Shown here in pieces: positions 11,901 through 23,966 of a stretch of DNA of 64,000 bases. Below the pieces are notes generated by a model. That model was not told the DNA's origin. It made no database searches and saw only the letters and a list, made by a program, of their open reading frames with translations. Every line of letters starts with the position of its first letter. Position 1 is the stretch's first letter. The translations under genes were made by a program, and so were the position numbers. Origin of the DNA: Emmonsiellopsis sp. PD_33 (Eukaryota > Ascomycota > Eurotiomycetes > Onygenales > Ajellomycetaceae); NCBI GenBank assembly GCA_032988165.1, contig JANTQF010000039.1, positions 115,949-179,948 on the forward strand, in the 5' to 3' direction.

Positions 11901-14900
11901 CTCAAGAGTCTAGAGTCAAACGCCGACGCCTTCGGAGTCAACGGAAATAAAAAGCCACCATAATCCCCTTTCAAACCTTACCCCAGAGTAGCAGTGATGA
12001 GAGCCGAAACTTTCTCTCCTCCGATAACCCCGCGCCAAAGAGCAGACAGAGCAGGAATGAAAGAGAAAGAAAACAAAACAACCAACCAGTCGGTGCCCAT
12101 TGTCGTTCTCACCCACCGCCATCGCCATCGCCACCGGCCGCCTTCCGCTCGCTCCCCGCAAAACAAAACCCCCAAATGGCAAACTCTCTTTCCCACCTAC
12201 TATTTAACGCCCGTCGCCCACTGGTCCCAATCAAAGCCAATTTAATTGACGCGCTGCGCCCAACCAATCAACCTCTCCAGTCTCGCCAGAAAGTCTCGAG
12301 ATGGATCCATGGGCCGACAAATGGATCGATCAGGTACCCGACAGAGTGGAACGTTTGATCAAAACCCGGACAATACGGGGATAGTGTCAATGCAGGCCTT
12401 GCACGGTCCACAATAGCTTTCGATGCGTCCGTGCAGTTCGCACTGCAAAGGGAGGGAGTGAAGTGCCGCGGAGCTGGTGGTTGAAGGTTGTAATTGGACA
12501 GAAGGGCGTCAATAGCACCGCGGCCACTAACCGTCCTTCGCGGGGAACTGGGTTCGGCTTCAAGTCGTTATGTAAAGTTCATGTAGGGTCTGCAGAGGAT
12601 CTTTCAGGGTTTGGAGTTTGCGGAGAAGCTGGGGGTTGTTTATGCGCCACCGGTTCATCTGGCTGCTCCTTTCCGGAGCGAAGTCTGTCGGCTGCCAGAG
12701 CCTACCACTGGGCTATCATATTGTATGCCCATGGCCAGAGCAAGTTGTCGCCCCTTGGGTCTTTGAGGGATGCACGGGCGACGGTAGATAAGGCCTTTGG
12801 TGGGCTTCTTGGGCCCGGGTTGGAGGCAAGAGATGGATGATTTGCCCTCCTGCAGGGTCGTTGCAGGGTCATTGCAGGGTCCGGTCGACCCCGCAGACTG
12901 CAGAGGAGGGGTGAAAGAATGATGGGTGTATGATGTATGCATGCATCCATTGTGTTGTTGGGGTCAGTTGATTCTGTTGTTATTTTCTCTTTGTGATTCT
13001 TTCTTCTCTTGCATGATTCCGTTCGCCTAGGGTCTCTGGTGTGGTTGGAATTGGGGAAAAAGAGGGGAGATACATTATCTGCTTGATAATGTCTGGTGAT
13101 GTAGAGATATGTTATGGAAGAATTATGATAGGTGGACTATCAGTTTCTGCTGTGAGTTTGTAACAGGGAGTGAGATGCTGTTGGATGCATAGGAACATTA
13201 GATGGATATTCTCTTTGTAAACCCCACCAGAAAGGGCGGTGGATGGTAGGATGTTACAGTTTCAAGAGGATATCATTCCTTCGGCCTTTTTGAAGGTGTG
13301 TTGGTGTTTGATATTGCAAGGTGGCAGACTGAAACTGTGTTGGATACTGCTGAAGATATATATTCCCCACACTAGATCTATTGATCAAACCCAACCTTGG
13401 AACCACACCATCAATCAAAGCATTATCACACAACAGACATTTATCAAAGTAGAAACCCAACACCTCCAAACAAATCACCATCACATCATGATCTCATGAA
13501 ACACCAACAGACTGCGCCCTTCCAACCATTCTCGAAACATTCAAGTTCTTTATCCCCTCTAACCAACCAACCCTACCCCACGCAGCACACAACGTCACAC
13601 TCATTCCCACCTCCTCATCTTGAATGAGATCTCTACAAGAGGGTCCCCAATCAGGATACCCTAATAGCTGTTTAGGTAACTAACTGCCTAACCCCATTAT
13701 TAATCCCCATGGAGTGTGGGATAAATATGTGCATATCAGAGTTTGAAAAAGAAAGAATAGTCTCTCCTACCCTGCAAAAATAACCCAGTTATATATCATG
13801 GTAAACCAACTACATAACCATGGGAAGAGTCCCATCAATGGATTAATCCCCTCCCAGACAACAGGTTAGAAAATAACTATTAACCAGGAACAATGAATCA
13901 AGTAACTAGTAAAGTAGACAGTCCCATAGCAAGGTTGAAGATCAACAACAACAAGATGGAAGAGATCATGCCAGTCTCCGCAAGTCTGCAATAGATATAG
14001 AAACCTTCACGGGAAGGGCCGTTTCCCCCCACAAAGTCCAGTCCAGACGCCCAGCCGCTGTTACATCTACTGGCATCAATGGCCCGCAGCATGCCACTGT
14101 CTCTATCCGCTGAGATTGGGGTGGTAATGTATATAGATGTAAAAGCTGGCTCCATAGTTATCCGCGCGGTTCCAGACAGCCAGCGACAGCGAGAATTTTC
14201 TGCATGCAATAATAAAAACCCTGCGGATTTGGTTATCGGGACCCGGCGTGGGGGTGGAAAGCGGGTGTTTGCTGCGAATGACACCCCGAGGTGGTACCTA
14301 ATGGGGGTTATGCGAGGATGTATCTCCTATCTTGAGGATGGCTTGATCATTGACGGCAACACACAGAACGGGGTGGTATTGCAGTTGGCAACGACGTTCA
14401 TCAAGGAGCTCTGATACTCCCCTGGATCATCAAAGGATAAAATCAAACACCAGAGCGGCAATTAAAATACCGCTTGCCCACGAGCCTCTCAGTGTTCAAA
14501 GGCATTGCAGACCGCGAGGTCCGCGGGAAGTAGCGCTAGGCCGCAAAAGGAAAGGCCGCGCCAAGACCTAAGTCACGTTACTGCCCTTCGCTTAGGTCAT
14601 GTGATTGCAACTCAAGTTCGCACCAATCAGATCACTCCATTCTGCCAAGACTCCCAATCGGGACATGGGATCCACAATTAGCAGGGATTAAGCCAGTATA
14701 TATTGCTCCGCTTCGCTCCGCAAATTAATAATCCGCGCCTGGATAAACACCAACTCTTCCATATTCCCTGTCATGGAACATTCCATCTATTTATCTCGTC
14801 TCGACAAATTGGAATACCCTTGTCTCTGGATTGAAAGAATGGAGTTCTCCTTGGCTAAACGGGCTCTTGTTCCTGCAGAAGGGAAATAGAGTACACGTAT

Positions 14901-17900
14901 TGAGCCGGTACGGCTATTCAGAGCTCGGTGCGGCTATGGTGGGAATGGGGTGTTGCTATTGGCCCGGATTTACGGGTGGGCTGCCGTGAGTGGGTGGATA
15001 GGTTACTAGTTGTTTTGCTGGTGGTATGGTATTGACACCATGAAAGACCCCGGGGAACAAACCTTGGAACGAGTTGATATCAACAGGAGCAAGGAGGTGA
15101 GGGTTGGACACGCGATTGATGGCGGTGCTTGCTTGGTTCATTCGGTGTGAAAGCATCCCGTTCTCTCCCATGTCGAATGTTCATCTTCACGGTTCACCCC
15201 CTCGTTGACGGTCTGCCAGCGATAGGCTATGCCACGGCGCCAGCCACCAAACCTTCCACCACCGCCCAAACGGCCCAAACCCGCTTCCCGTGTGCCGCGG
15301 TGGCTAGTTTACCAGCTTCCTCCATCCCCCCACACTTCATCTCCTGGGACGGAGAGGGAAGCTCCGTACCAATGCCAGTCCAGCATTGCGCCCGAGGACG
15401 CGTTTCTGCCCCATCTCGTCGCGACGGGTTGGTCTCCACTTCTCCAGGAAACATGTGAAGCAACGCCTTGGTGACAGCCGGGATTTGGGCACGGCTGGTT
15501 CACGACCAATGGCTGGCAGGAGCTGGCCCAGGAGGAGGGGAGTCTGGGCTTGGAGCCGTGGGAGTGGTTGTGGTACTTCGTAGTAGGACCGGGGATGAAA
15601 CCATCACGAATTTTCCAGGGGGATGATATGACCTGGATGGATCTGTCTGCCTCCTGTCCAAGAGCTCCCAGCGCTGCGTGCATGAACCATTGGTGTTGGA
15701 CATAACCCCCATTTTTGTCTCCTGATAGCCATCGCGTGGGGTGACCAGGTCGCGTCCATGATTTGATCATCAACCCCCAAACCCCGAAATCCCATAGTTC
15801 CCCCCCCCATCCCATCCATCCCACACAGAAAACGGAGAAGAACCCCATCCCAAGCACGCAATCCCCCAGGCCCGCGCCGCAACGGCCACCAGCGGTCCGC
15901 TGAACTATCCCCAACTCGTAACTCCCGTGTCGTTACTCGTATCTCCTATTTTCCCGACCAGCCCCAAGCTCCAATGCTAGGATCGACGACGCAGGAAGCT
16001 AGCTAAGAATAAACCCCTTTGAAGAAATGAGCTTGAACATGTTACCTCGCGCTAGTGCGAAATAGTGGCTGCGGGAGAGGGACCCCTGTCTTCCGCGCAC
16101 CGACGGCGCGTTCCAGGTGGGTGGTTAGTGGGCGGGGCTAGTCTGCCAATGGTCTGGGATTGGGAAGGGGGATGGAAAAGGGGTAAATATGGGACCTGGG
16201 GATGGGTAGCTATCGATAAGTGGGATTGCGGATGTTGATGATAGGTCGAGTTGGGGGGAGCTTGGGCGATATGCGATCGAGTTCTTGATTGATCTGTTCA
16301 TTGATTGACCCTCGTCGAATGGAACGGCGGGTTGGGTCGCTGTGGCGGTGGTTGATTGATCGAATATGATATGAGATGAGTAGTCAGGGCGTTTGGCCCT
16401 GGAACCAACTGGGCGGGAACAGCCATCCGGGGATAAGCTCTGCCTCGGCCCTCCATCTGACTGATCGCATGGCAAAGCAGACCTGGAGAAAGGAGAGTTG
16501 ACACATAAAACTTCTCATCAGAGTCCAGACCAATCTCTATCCATCTCATCGCTGCCAAATTCGTGACGCCAAACCAATAATAAAAACCGCTTTCACTCCT
16601 ATCCAGCATCGATTCAAAATCCCAAGCTCCTGGAACCCAACGCCCAGTTCCCCTCTCCCATCCAATTGATACACCATCCAAGATACAGAGTGGGAACCCC
16701 CCCCTCGTTCCGCATTTCCCGCTGCACAACCTCCATCCCAGGGAACAAGCAGCAGTGGAGCTCCCCCTTTTTTCGGGAGCAGCTCGCCCTTACCAACCAC
16801 CACAAGTGTCCCCACATGAACTACAAAGCCAGTGGGCCGTGGCACAGTGCCATTGATGAGAGGAGTGGGCATGGAAAGGGCCGTTCCTTTCCCCGGGCGC
16901 CCATGGCCCACGATACTATCCTTCATCCAGTCTAGACTCCCTCCAGTCCGGCCCAGTCCTAACAAGGCCCCTCGCAATGGCTCGCATCCATCCCCACCTC
17001 CTGCCCCATATGATATATCCGGATCCGTGGACAAACCTTGGGGACAACGGTTCCGATTTGCCCGCTGGCTCCCCAATAATAATTTATTTTTCTCCGTCCT
17101 CTGGCCAACTTGCAAGAAAGCGAGCTAAAGTGACCATCGCCTGCACCGTCCCAGTGGGAACATTGATAATTGGATGCTAAGCCGAGAACTCCATGCTCAC
17201 TATCGAGATAGCAGAAGATAGCATGTGCATCGCAGATGAATGCCCGTGGACCGTTGGCCCGAGGGCTTGGGTTGGGAGAAGGGAGACGAGAGACGAGACG
17301 GGGAATGAACGGACTATTGAAGGCCGGTTCCTGCATATTCTTACATTGGATCGCCGCGTCTCTACAAAATAATGCCATAGGAGACGACCAAAGAAAAGCA
17401 TGTGTCGTCTCGGCTCAGGGCTGTAACCGTTCTGGTCGGGCTTCGATTTACGAGGATTATCCGGCCGCAGACTGGTGGGATTCGAACGGGGAAACATGCT
17501 CAGTTTCAACGGGGAAATGCGGGTAGGTATTTTCCGGTGGGGGGTTATTTCGGATGATTTATTTCCCCTTCATGTTCTTCGCATTTGCATCTACATGTAC
17601 GACCTTGCGGACAGAGAATGCCTATCCTATCCCACATGAATGGATGAACGGATAGATTCCTCTCCTCCTACTATCATATCAAGATCTGAACATCTTCTTC
17701 CGTTGCGGCAGCGTGGTGGATGAGAGATACCATACCATACCATACCCGCGGCTATTTGATTCTTCCGTCGCCCCCTCGGCTAAATGCCCAACGAGGCAGA
17801 CTGGCTAACTCACCTGTACTCCAGTCAAACTAGGAGCTACCAGGATGATGCCGGCAGTTGATTTGCGGAAAAAGGGCCGCAATTTCCTTCCAGAATCCCG

Positions 17901-19924
17901 CTAGAAGGATCAGGGGGGTTGTTATTTTTTGAGAGAATAAATTTTCCTCTTACACGTGTCTTAATTAGTAATAATCAGTTCGAGGTTCACCGCCATACTC
18001 CTTGCATGCCTGTGAGAGAGAGTGCGGACATAGATGATATGGACAGCTAATGCGAGGCAGTGAGCCTGACAAACCAGCATCCCACTCATCAATCAATCAA
18101 CCCTCACCGTCACCGCATCCCCCCATCCCCCCTATCCTTCTCCCTAAGATAATAATAAAATACCTAACGAAATCCACGCAACACCACCCGGCTGGCCGGG
18201 AAGCAACGCTGCAACCAAAAGCCGCGCCAAGCCCCAAGTGGATAAAAACCGGAATCCTGGGTTTGGTATTTCGCCAGTCGGGAGGAGGGAATGGCTTCCC
18301 GACGCCGCTTCGAGGGGAACGAGGGTAACTAACGAAACGAAATGGCCGTCGTTTCTGTGACTATTTCGCCTGGTGAGAGACTTTACAACGGCCTCGAGGC
18401 TAGGAACCGTAGCGATGGTTCCGGAGGCGACTAATAAGCACCGATCAGACATCCGTCGGTGTGGGTGCGTGGGATTCTCATTCCGAGGATGAAGAGACAG
18501 ACACGGCGGAACAGATATAAACATGTGGGCCTGGCCTGGGTAGATGTAAAATCTCTTCGTTTCTGACATATTTCATTCTTCTCCAACAAACACGTCGTAT
18601 CTTTCCCTCACAGCCCTCGTGGAACGACCCCATTCGAAAGCCCGGAACAACAACAACGACGTGTGAGAGATAGATAGGAAAATACTTCCCGTCGTGGCCC
18701 TGATTCGCATCCCGACCGCAACAAGGAAGACAACAGTGACAGCCCAGATTCAAGACAAGATCGATCATCGACACGCCCGCCAGCCAACCGGAGACGCTTC
18801 CCTGGGGTATTTGTTCCCAGTTGCCGGGGCTGGTTTGTGATTTGTCGAATATTGGCTGCACGGGTATTGGGCTGGCCAGAGACAGAGATAGAGATAGATA
18901 CATCGTGACATCTCCCATCCCATCTCATCTCATCCCAGCGAAGAAGAAGAAGACGAAGAAGAACCAACTGCCGCCTTCCTTGTCAGTGTGTGGCCGAACA
19001 AAGGAAGCAAACGGAGAAAGAAAGAGAAAGCATCGCCAACAGTCTCGGTTTACGGATACAACAAACAGCAACAAATAATAACTGCTTGAGTACTTAATAT
19101 CACACATCACAATCCCATCACGCACAGACACACTCCTCGATCAAACGCCCGGTCTGGCCGTTTTGCTTTTTCCTGCACCGATCTGCTTCTGCACTCCCTC
19201 CCTGTCCCTGTCAGGCCGGATCGCAGCAGCATCTCTTCCGCCACCCTGCCGCAGCCCTGTTGGCAGCCCGTCGAGACAGCGCGCCGAATCAGACGGTGAA
19301 GAGAGCGTGTCCTGTCACCGCCAGAACCCCCATCGCCAACGAGCCCGCCAAACGTGGCTTTGAGACCCAACACTGCGACGCTGGTGTGTAACTGGGCTAT
19401 TTTCTGAGTCAACCCCCATCACCGCCCTGGACTTGGGCACTCTGATTTGCGCGTTGCAGCGTGACGCATCCGGGCTCGCCAGGCGAACGAGAGCGCGCCG
19501 CGCAGGAGTTAGGCGGTGTTTGGCCTGTTCCCGGGTGGTTTGATCCATGGGAGCGAGCTGGGGTTCCTAACGCCTCGCAAAAGCCTCCCTACGCCCCCCC
19601 GGATCCCCAAGGTTCTGCATCCCACGGGCCCGCAGGAGAAAGAAAAGCAAAAATACCCTAAACAAAAAAAAAGCAATATTTTACCTTTCTTTATCTCCCT
19701 TCCCGCCGCAACGGTTTTTTTTGTTTGCTGTTTATATCAATACCTGATCCCGCCCGTTTGGTTGATTGTCTATCGCCTCATTATCTACTCCCTGAATACC
19801 TCCCCCAGGTTTATATAAACCTTGCCCCGGACTCTCCAGACTGTCCCATACAGACCTCCGCTCTTCTATGCAGACCAGTTCATACAGACATACTCTACTC
19901 CACGAACATCTATCTACGCCCACC
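8965..19924. other. 11 kb gene desert
   Basis: No supported gene was found on either strand. ORFs reach about 200 codons (15309-15914 minus, 16546-17115 minus) but have random-looking composition, no domains and no matching spliced partners. The stretch holds the GMC promoter on the left. Simple sequence includes ACCAT repeats near 17740 and many short C/T tracts. Because a TATA element sits just upstream of the gene at 19925, most of this DNA is probably not its 5' UTR. It is more likely distal regulatory DNA or host to non-coding transcripts. Confidence 0.55.
19808..19821 (+). promoter_or_regulatory. Palindromic TATA element
   Basis: GGTTTATATAAACC is a perfect 14-bp palindrome containing TATATAA at 19812-19818. 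It lies about 115 bp upstream of the likely ATG at 19925. A C/T-rich stretch follows. It is a good core-promoter candidate and implies a leader of only about 50-90 nt. Confidence 0.6.
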
Positions 19925-20491
19925 ATGTGGTACGGCTTCAGCTTCAGCAATAGCTCCCTCTCCTCGCCTTCTCCCTCGCCCTCCTCTCTCCCTCCCCCTC
20001 CTCCTCCCTCTCCCACAGACTCTCTGCTCGACATCGCTCCTCGCAAGACCTCCTTCTCCATGACCTCGGGCAGAAACACCTCATGCGCCTTCCCCTCGTG
20101 GCCCAACCGCTCCTCTCTCTTCTCCGACTCAGACTCCAGTGCCAGTGCCTATCTATCAGACGAAGATCTCTTCCCAACCTCGCCCTCATCGTCATCCTCT
20201 GAATCCGCGCTGGAAGACGAGGGCGCCTCATACCACCCCGTCTTCGGGGCGGCCGAGCTGACGACCGAAGAACAAATCAACATGATCAACGAGGCCGCGG
20301 AGGAGGAAGAGCGACGACAACGGTACCTGGCAAATGCCCACGCCCAACTACGCGCGCAACAAGCCCTCCGGGCAGCGCAACTGCTGGCCGCCGAGCAAGG
20401 AGGCAGCAAGCGAAGAAAGCGACGCGTGGTGACGGACAAGAAGCGACGGACAACCTCGTCGTCCTCGTCCACCAAGTCCTCCTCTCGATGA
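19925..20491 (+). CDS. Hypothetical Ser/Pro-rich protein with basic tail
   Basis: This is a single-exon ORF. The ATG at 19925 (CACCATGTGG) is preferred over an in-frame ATG at 19868 and gives 188 residues. The N-terminal third is Ser/Pro-rich, including a run of prolines. The middle is acidic and serine-rich (SDSDSSASAYLSDEDLFP). Then comes a probable amphipathic helix rich in Ala, Gln and Glu (about 110-160, EEQINMINEAAEEEERRQ), and a strongly basic tail with KRRKRRVV and KKRR, likely a nuclear localisation signal, ending in a serine run. I do not recognise a family. A nuclear or nucleic-acid-associated role is inferred only from the basic tail. Its isolation in about 15 kb of otherwise gene-free DNA is the unusual feature. 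Confidence 0.7.
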   Translation: MWYGFSFSNSSLSSPSPSPSSLPPPPPPSPTDSLLDIAPRKTSFSMTSGRNTSCAFPSWPNRSSLFSDSDSSASAYLSDEDLFPTSPSSSSSESALEDEGASYHPVFGAAELTTEEQINMINEAAEEEERRQRYLANAHAQLRAQQALRAAQLLAAEQGGSKRRKRRVVTDKKRRTTSSSSSTKSSSR

Positions 20492-21602
20492 GCATCTGGC
20501 TTTGGGCTTTTTTTATTTTTTCACATGCATACGAATATACTTTACAACATCAGCACATACCCCACCACCACCACCCCCAGCGCCCGTGGATGAAAACACC
20601 ACGGTTATCGTTATCGGTATCAGCATCGGCGTGGTCCGGTTCTTGGCGCGATTTCGTCATGGGCCATGTGAAAGAGCGGTGTCGCGAACACAGCCCAGCC
20701 CGAGGGAAGAGCCGGGGTGGTTCGTTTTCGCGATGTCGCCGGTCGGGCGCCCACCCGCGATCCTCGGCCAGTCAAGTCGTGTGGCCGGCGGGCGTGACGA
20801 AAACACCGCGCCCGGCTCACGTGCGCCTCACCGCCGGCGACTCGCGCTTGGGCTGTCCGGATAGGGCCAACCCGAGCAGGGCGGTGGTTGTGGTTGCTGC
20901 CCGATCGATGACTTGTTCTGCCCCCACGCCTCGCCTCGCCAGATGACTCAGCCGACTCACCGCCCTTCCCTTTTTCCAGCACAGCCAGCGTTGCTTTTTT
21001 TTGTCTCTTTCCGTGCATTATACCCCGACTTCACTTTCCCCTTCCAGCATCTCCTTCCTGCATTCCCCGACCCCAGCTGGCTGGCTGTCCGGTGGCTCTT
21101 ACTCTACGTTTACTTAATCTTGTTAGATAATTCTTGCATTCCCGGTCGGGCGCCTGCGAAGGGCTGGCCTTTGTTTTTCTTTTGGATTGGATTGGATTAG
21201 GTTGCATTGCATCGCGTCGGGCAGCCTCATACCTGGTATCGGACCCGGATACCCTTAGTTAGTTATTAGTTAGTTAATTGATTGGATATACAGAACATGT
21301 CTATTATGTTTCAGAGTGGGTGTGATTATTAATTATTAATGCAGAGGTACTAGTATTATTAATTATGACTCTGCCTTGGCTGCTGGTTGTTGGTCTTGCG
21401 GTGTGGAATCATACACACATACATGGGAATGAAGGATGTAGGTAGTAGTATGTATGTACGTAAAATAAAGTAATCGGAGAGTATATGTGCTTTGAGTGTG
21501 GGTATGTGTAATTATATGCTGTACTGTGTATGTAAATAGCATCCATCATCTATCTACTAGTACTATCTATCTAATTTTAATCAAAAGTGGAGGGGTAGTA
21601 GG

Positions 21603-21652
21603 GCTGAATGAATAAATGAATAAATTAATGAATGAATGAATGAATTCATCTT
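21603..21652 (+). repeat. AATG/AATA tetranucleotide microsatellite
   Basis: Imperfect GAAT-type tetramers run along this stretch, ending in GAATTC. Confidence 0.7.
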
Positions 21653-22337
21653 ACTACTTAATTACTCCTGGGATGGTATTTGAATGGATGGATGGATGGG
21701 TGGGTGGTTTCTGACCCCCCACAGTATAGTGTGGTGTGGTGTGGTGTGGGGTACATCGTGATACATACATAGGAGGAAGAAAGAGATTGAAATAGACATG
21801 CATACTAGTATATAGGAAGATATAGATTGCATAAATTGCACAAGGGAAGAAAGGAAGGAAGAAAGAGGTGAGATTGAGTTACATACTAGTACTAGTAGGT
21901 AGTAAAGAAAGAATGCGCGAAATGCGATGCGATGCGATGCGATCGATCGGTTGGGTGGTGTAATGACAATGACAATGAACATGATGACATCTTTCTTTGC
22001 TCTATTTTTAGCCATATCAGGTTATTTTTTCATTTTATTTCGGGTCCTTGCCATCCATGCCATGACGATGGGGCCGGGCTGGGCCGTGAATGTGGGTGTG
22101 GGTGTATGGGGTACATCATGACAGCTGCATCTCTTTCTATTCCCATTCCTGAGAAATAAAGAAATAATGATAGATGAGAAGGGAAGAGGCACGGCACTGC
22201 TCTGCTCTGCTCTGCACGGCATGCTTCCCTCTATTTGACCTGATCCGGCCATCCATGCTGTCTGTTAATAATAGTTTCAGCTGGGCTGAGGGAGGGTAGG
22301 GCAGGGCACGTTGCGACTCTGACTCTGGCTGCTACTC

Positions 22338-22371
22338 CCATATCCATATCCATATCCATATCCATATCCAT
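22338..22371 (+). repeat. CCATAT hexanucleotide microsatellite
   Basis: Five or more consecutive copies of CCATAT are visible, ending in CCATGCCC. Confidence 0.75.
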
Positions 22372-23284
22372 GCCCTGTCATCATTATCGTTCCATCCCAT
22401 CTACGTACAATACGACTTTCGCGTCCTGGGGGGGGGGGGGGTACGATACAAGGAACGGGAACGAATAGCCAGGCCAACCTTGCGATCCCCTTATTGTCTG
22501 TACTACGGAATACGGCGGTGAAGAAAACGAGCTGTGCTGCCGAGACCCCCCTCCCTTGCTCGTTACTAGTAGTAACCCATGCTGCTTGTTTCGAGGGAGG
22601 GCAGTTGGGATTCCGGAATCGTCCGGTCGGCTCTGTCTCTGTCTGCGAGCGGGATATGTAAGTTGGAATTGTAACTATGGACGATAAGTAGGCATCGTGT
22701 TCGTAAATTTATGGTGATATCGGTCGGGGCTTGGGTGGATGGGCTGCTGACAAACTGTATACGATAGATAGCTGCTTTTGGGGGATTTAGGGGGGGGGGT
22801 CGAAGGGCTGATTACTCCGTTACGGTTATGTTGTTGCCTCATATACTGTCTGATTGTTATTTATACGGATAAATGCGACTCTTATCTCACGCGGTCGGTT
22901 ATCTTGTGTAATGTAGTTAGTGGATGAGAGAGGGTTGAAGATTGGTGTAACGTAACTATGGAGAGATATGGATGTAGATGAATAATTTAACTTAGCCGTT
23001 TGGGAACAAAAAACATGGAGTAAGTTAGGAGAAAAAAATACATATCAAAATAACTATAGGCCCCGTTAAAGACCCCTTCGACTCCCTCCCTGCCTATCTG
23101 CTCCCATCTTCCATCCATAGCGTCAGCTTTATAGATGGATAGACGAGATCGACCCGTTCAGTATTCACAGGTACTACTAGTAGTAGGGGAGGATGGATGG
23201 CTGGGGAGGCCCGTTTCCCTTTCGCTCTCTCCCATATATCCTTCATTCAGGAATCGACACGGCTCCCTTTCACTCCTCTTCATC

Positions 23285-23310
23285 CCCTGACCTGACCTGA
23301 CCTGACCTGT
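23285..23310 (+). repeat. TGACC pentanucleotide microsatellite
   Basis: About five tandem copies of CTGAC/TGACC are visible. Confidence 0.7.
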
Positions 23311-23649
23311 CTCCGCGATCGTGAAAAATACGGGGAGCATGCACCCCTTTACCTTAAGTGGGTGTACACACTATTGTGGCGCCCAGGAATTTCGTTACTA
23401 ATGTGGTCAGGTCAGCTACGGGATAGAGGATACCATGCATATGATGACCTGGTTCCAAGCGAGGGGGACATCCATCAGGCCTGGAAGAAATAGGCCCATC
23501 AGTACCGCGGCTATCCCGCACGGCAAACGGGCTTGGTGAAATATGTAGGGCGGTGTGTGCGGGTTGACGTTGATCGACGATGTAGTTGGTCTTGATTGGC
23601 ATGGACATTGGGGTTGGATATGAGAACTCGGGGTTTTGATGGTGTACCG

Positions 23650-23930
23650 GGTAAATGGACAGATAAATTCCCATCGGCCGGATAGAGAGTGTGAATGACA
23701 GGAAGTTATCACGAAGTAGAAAGACTCTTATCCTGATATGTTGCTCCGTTTCCGCAGATGCGACGATATCGTCGGCAAGCTCTGCTCGAATTTCATTGAG
23801 GATGAGACCTGGGTCTTCTTCCGTAAGAGTGGGAGGTGGCAGGTGGATTATCCTCTGTACCAAGTTGTGTATTGGTCCTCGACTTAGAAGTTGGATATCA
23901 GGCTTCCAAGTAGATCCTCAGACAAGTCCC
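23650..23930 (-). other. Possible coding exon or gene fragment
   Basis: On the minus strand one frame reads as protein-like sequence, including DPGLILNEIRAELADDIV and HIRIRVFLLRDNFLSFTL. It has no ATG: the open frame is bounded upstream by a stop or by a possible splice acceptor near 23930. It lies just downstream of the desaturase stop, on the same strand. It may be an exon of an unrecognised gene, a decayed fragment, or chance. Confidence 0.25.
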
Positions 23931-23966
23931 CATTCAAAGCTTGGGCAAAGCAGAAAGGAAAATAAA

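Larger units (their letters stand above)
20492..23966. other. 3.5 kb intergenic rich in microsatellites
   Basis: No confident gene is present. Simple repeats include an AATG-type tract around 21605-21650, TGTGG repeats around 21725-21750, GCGAT repeats around 21921-21941, CCATAT hexamers around 22338-22370, a long G run around 22429-22441, and TGACC repeats around 23285-23310. One short coding-like stretch on the minus strand (23650-23930) is listed separately. Confidence 0.6.

Noticed and set aside
12463..12840. 125-codon plus-strand ORF
   Set aside because: It has no ATG-context support, no domain and low similarity to real coding composition.
15309..17115. Minus-strand ORFs of about 190-200 codons in the gene desert
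   Set aside because: The composition is random-looking, no domains or conserved motifs are visible, and no spliced neighbours fit.
17470..17495. GATTCGAAC resembling a tRNA B box on the minus strand
   Set aside because: The flanking bases cannot form a T stem and no matching acceptor or anticodon arm is present.
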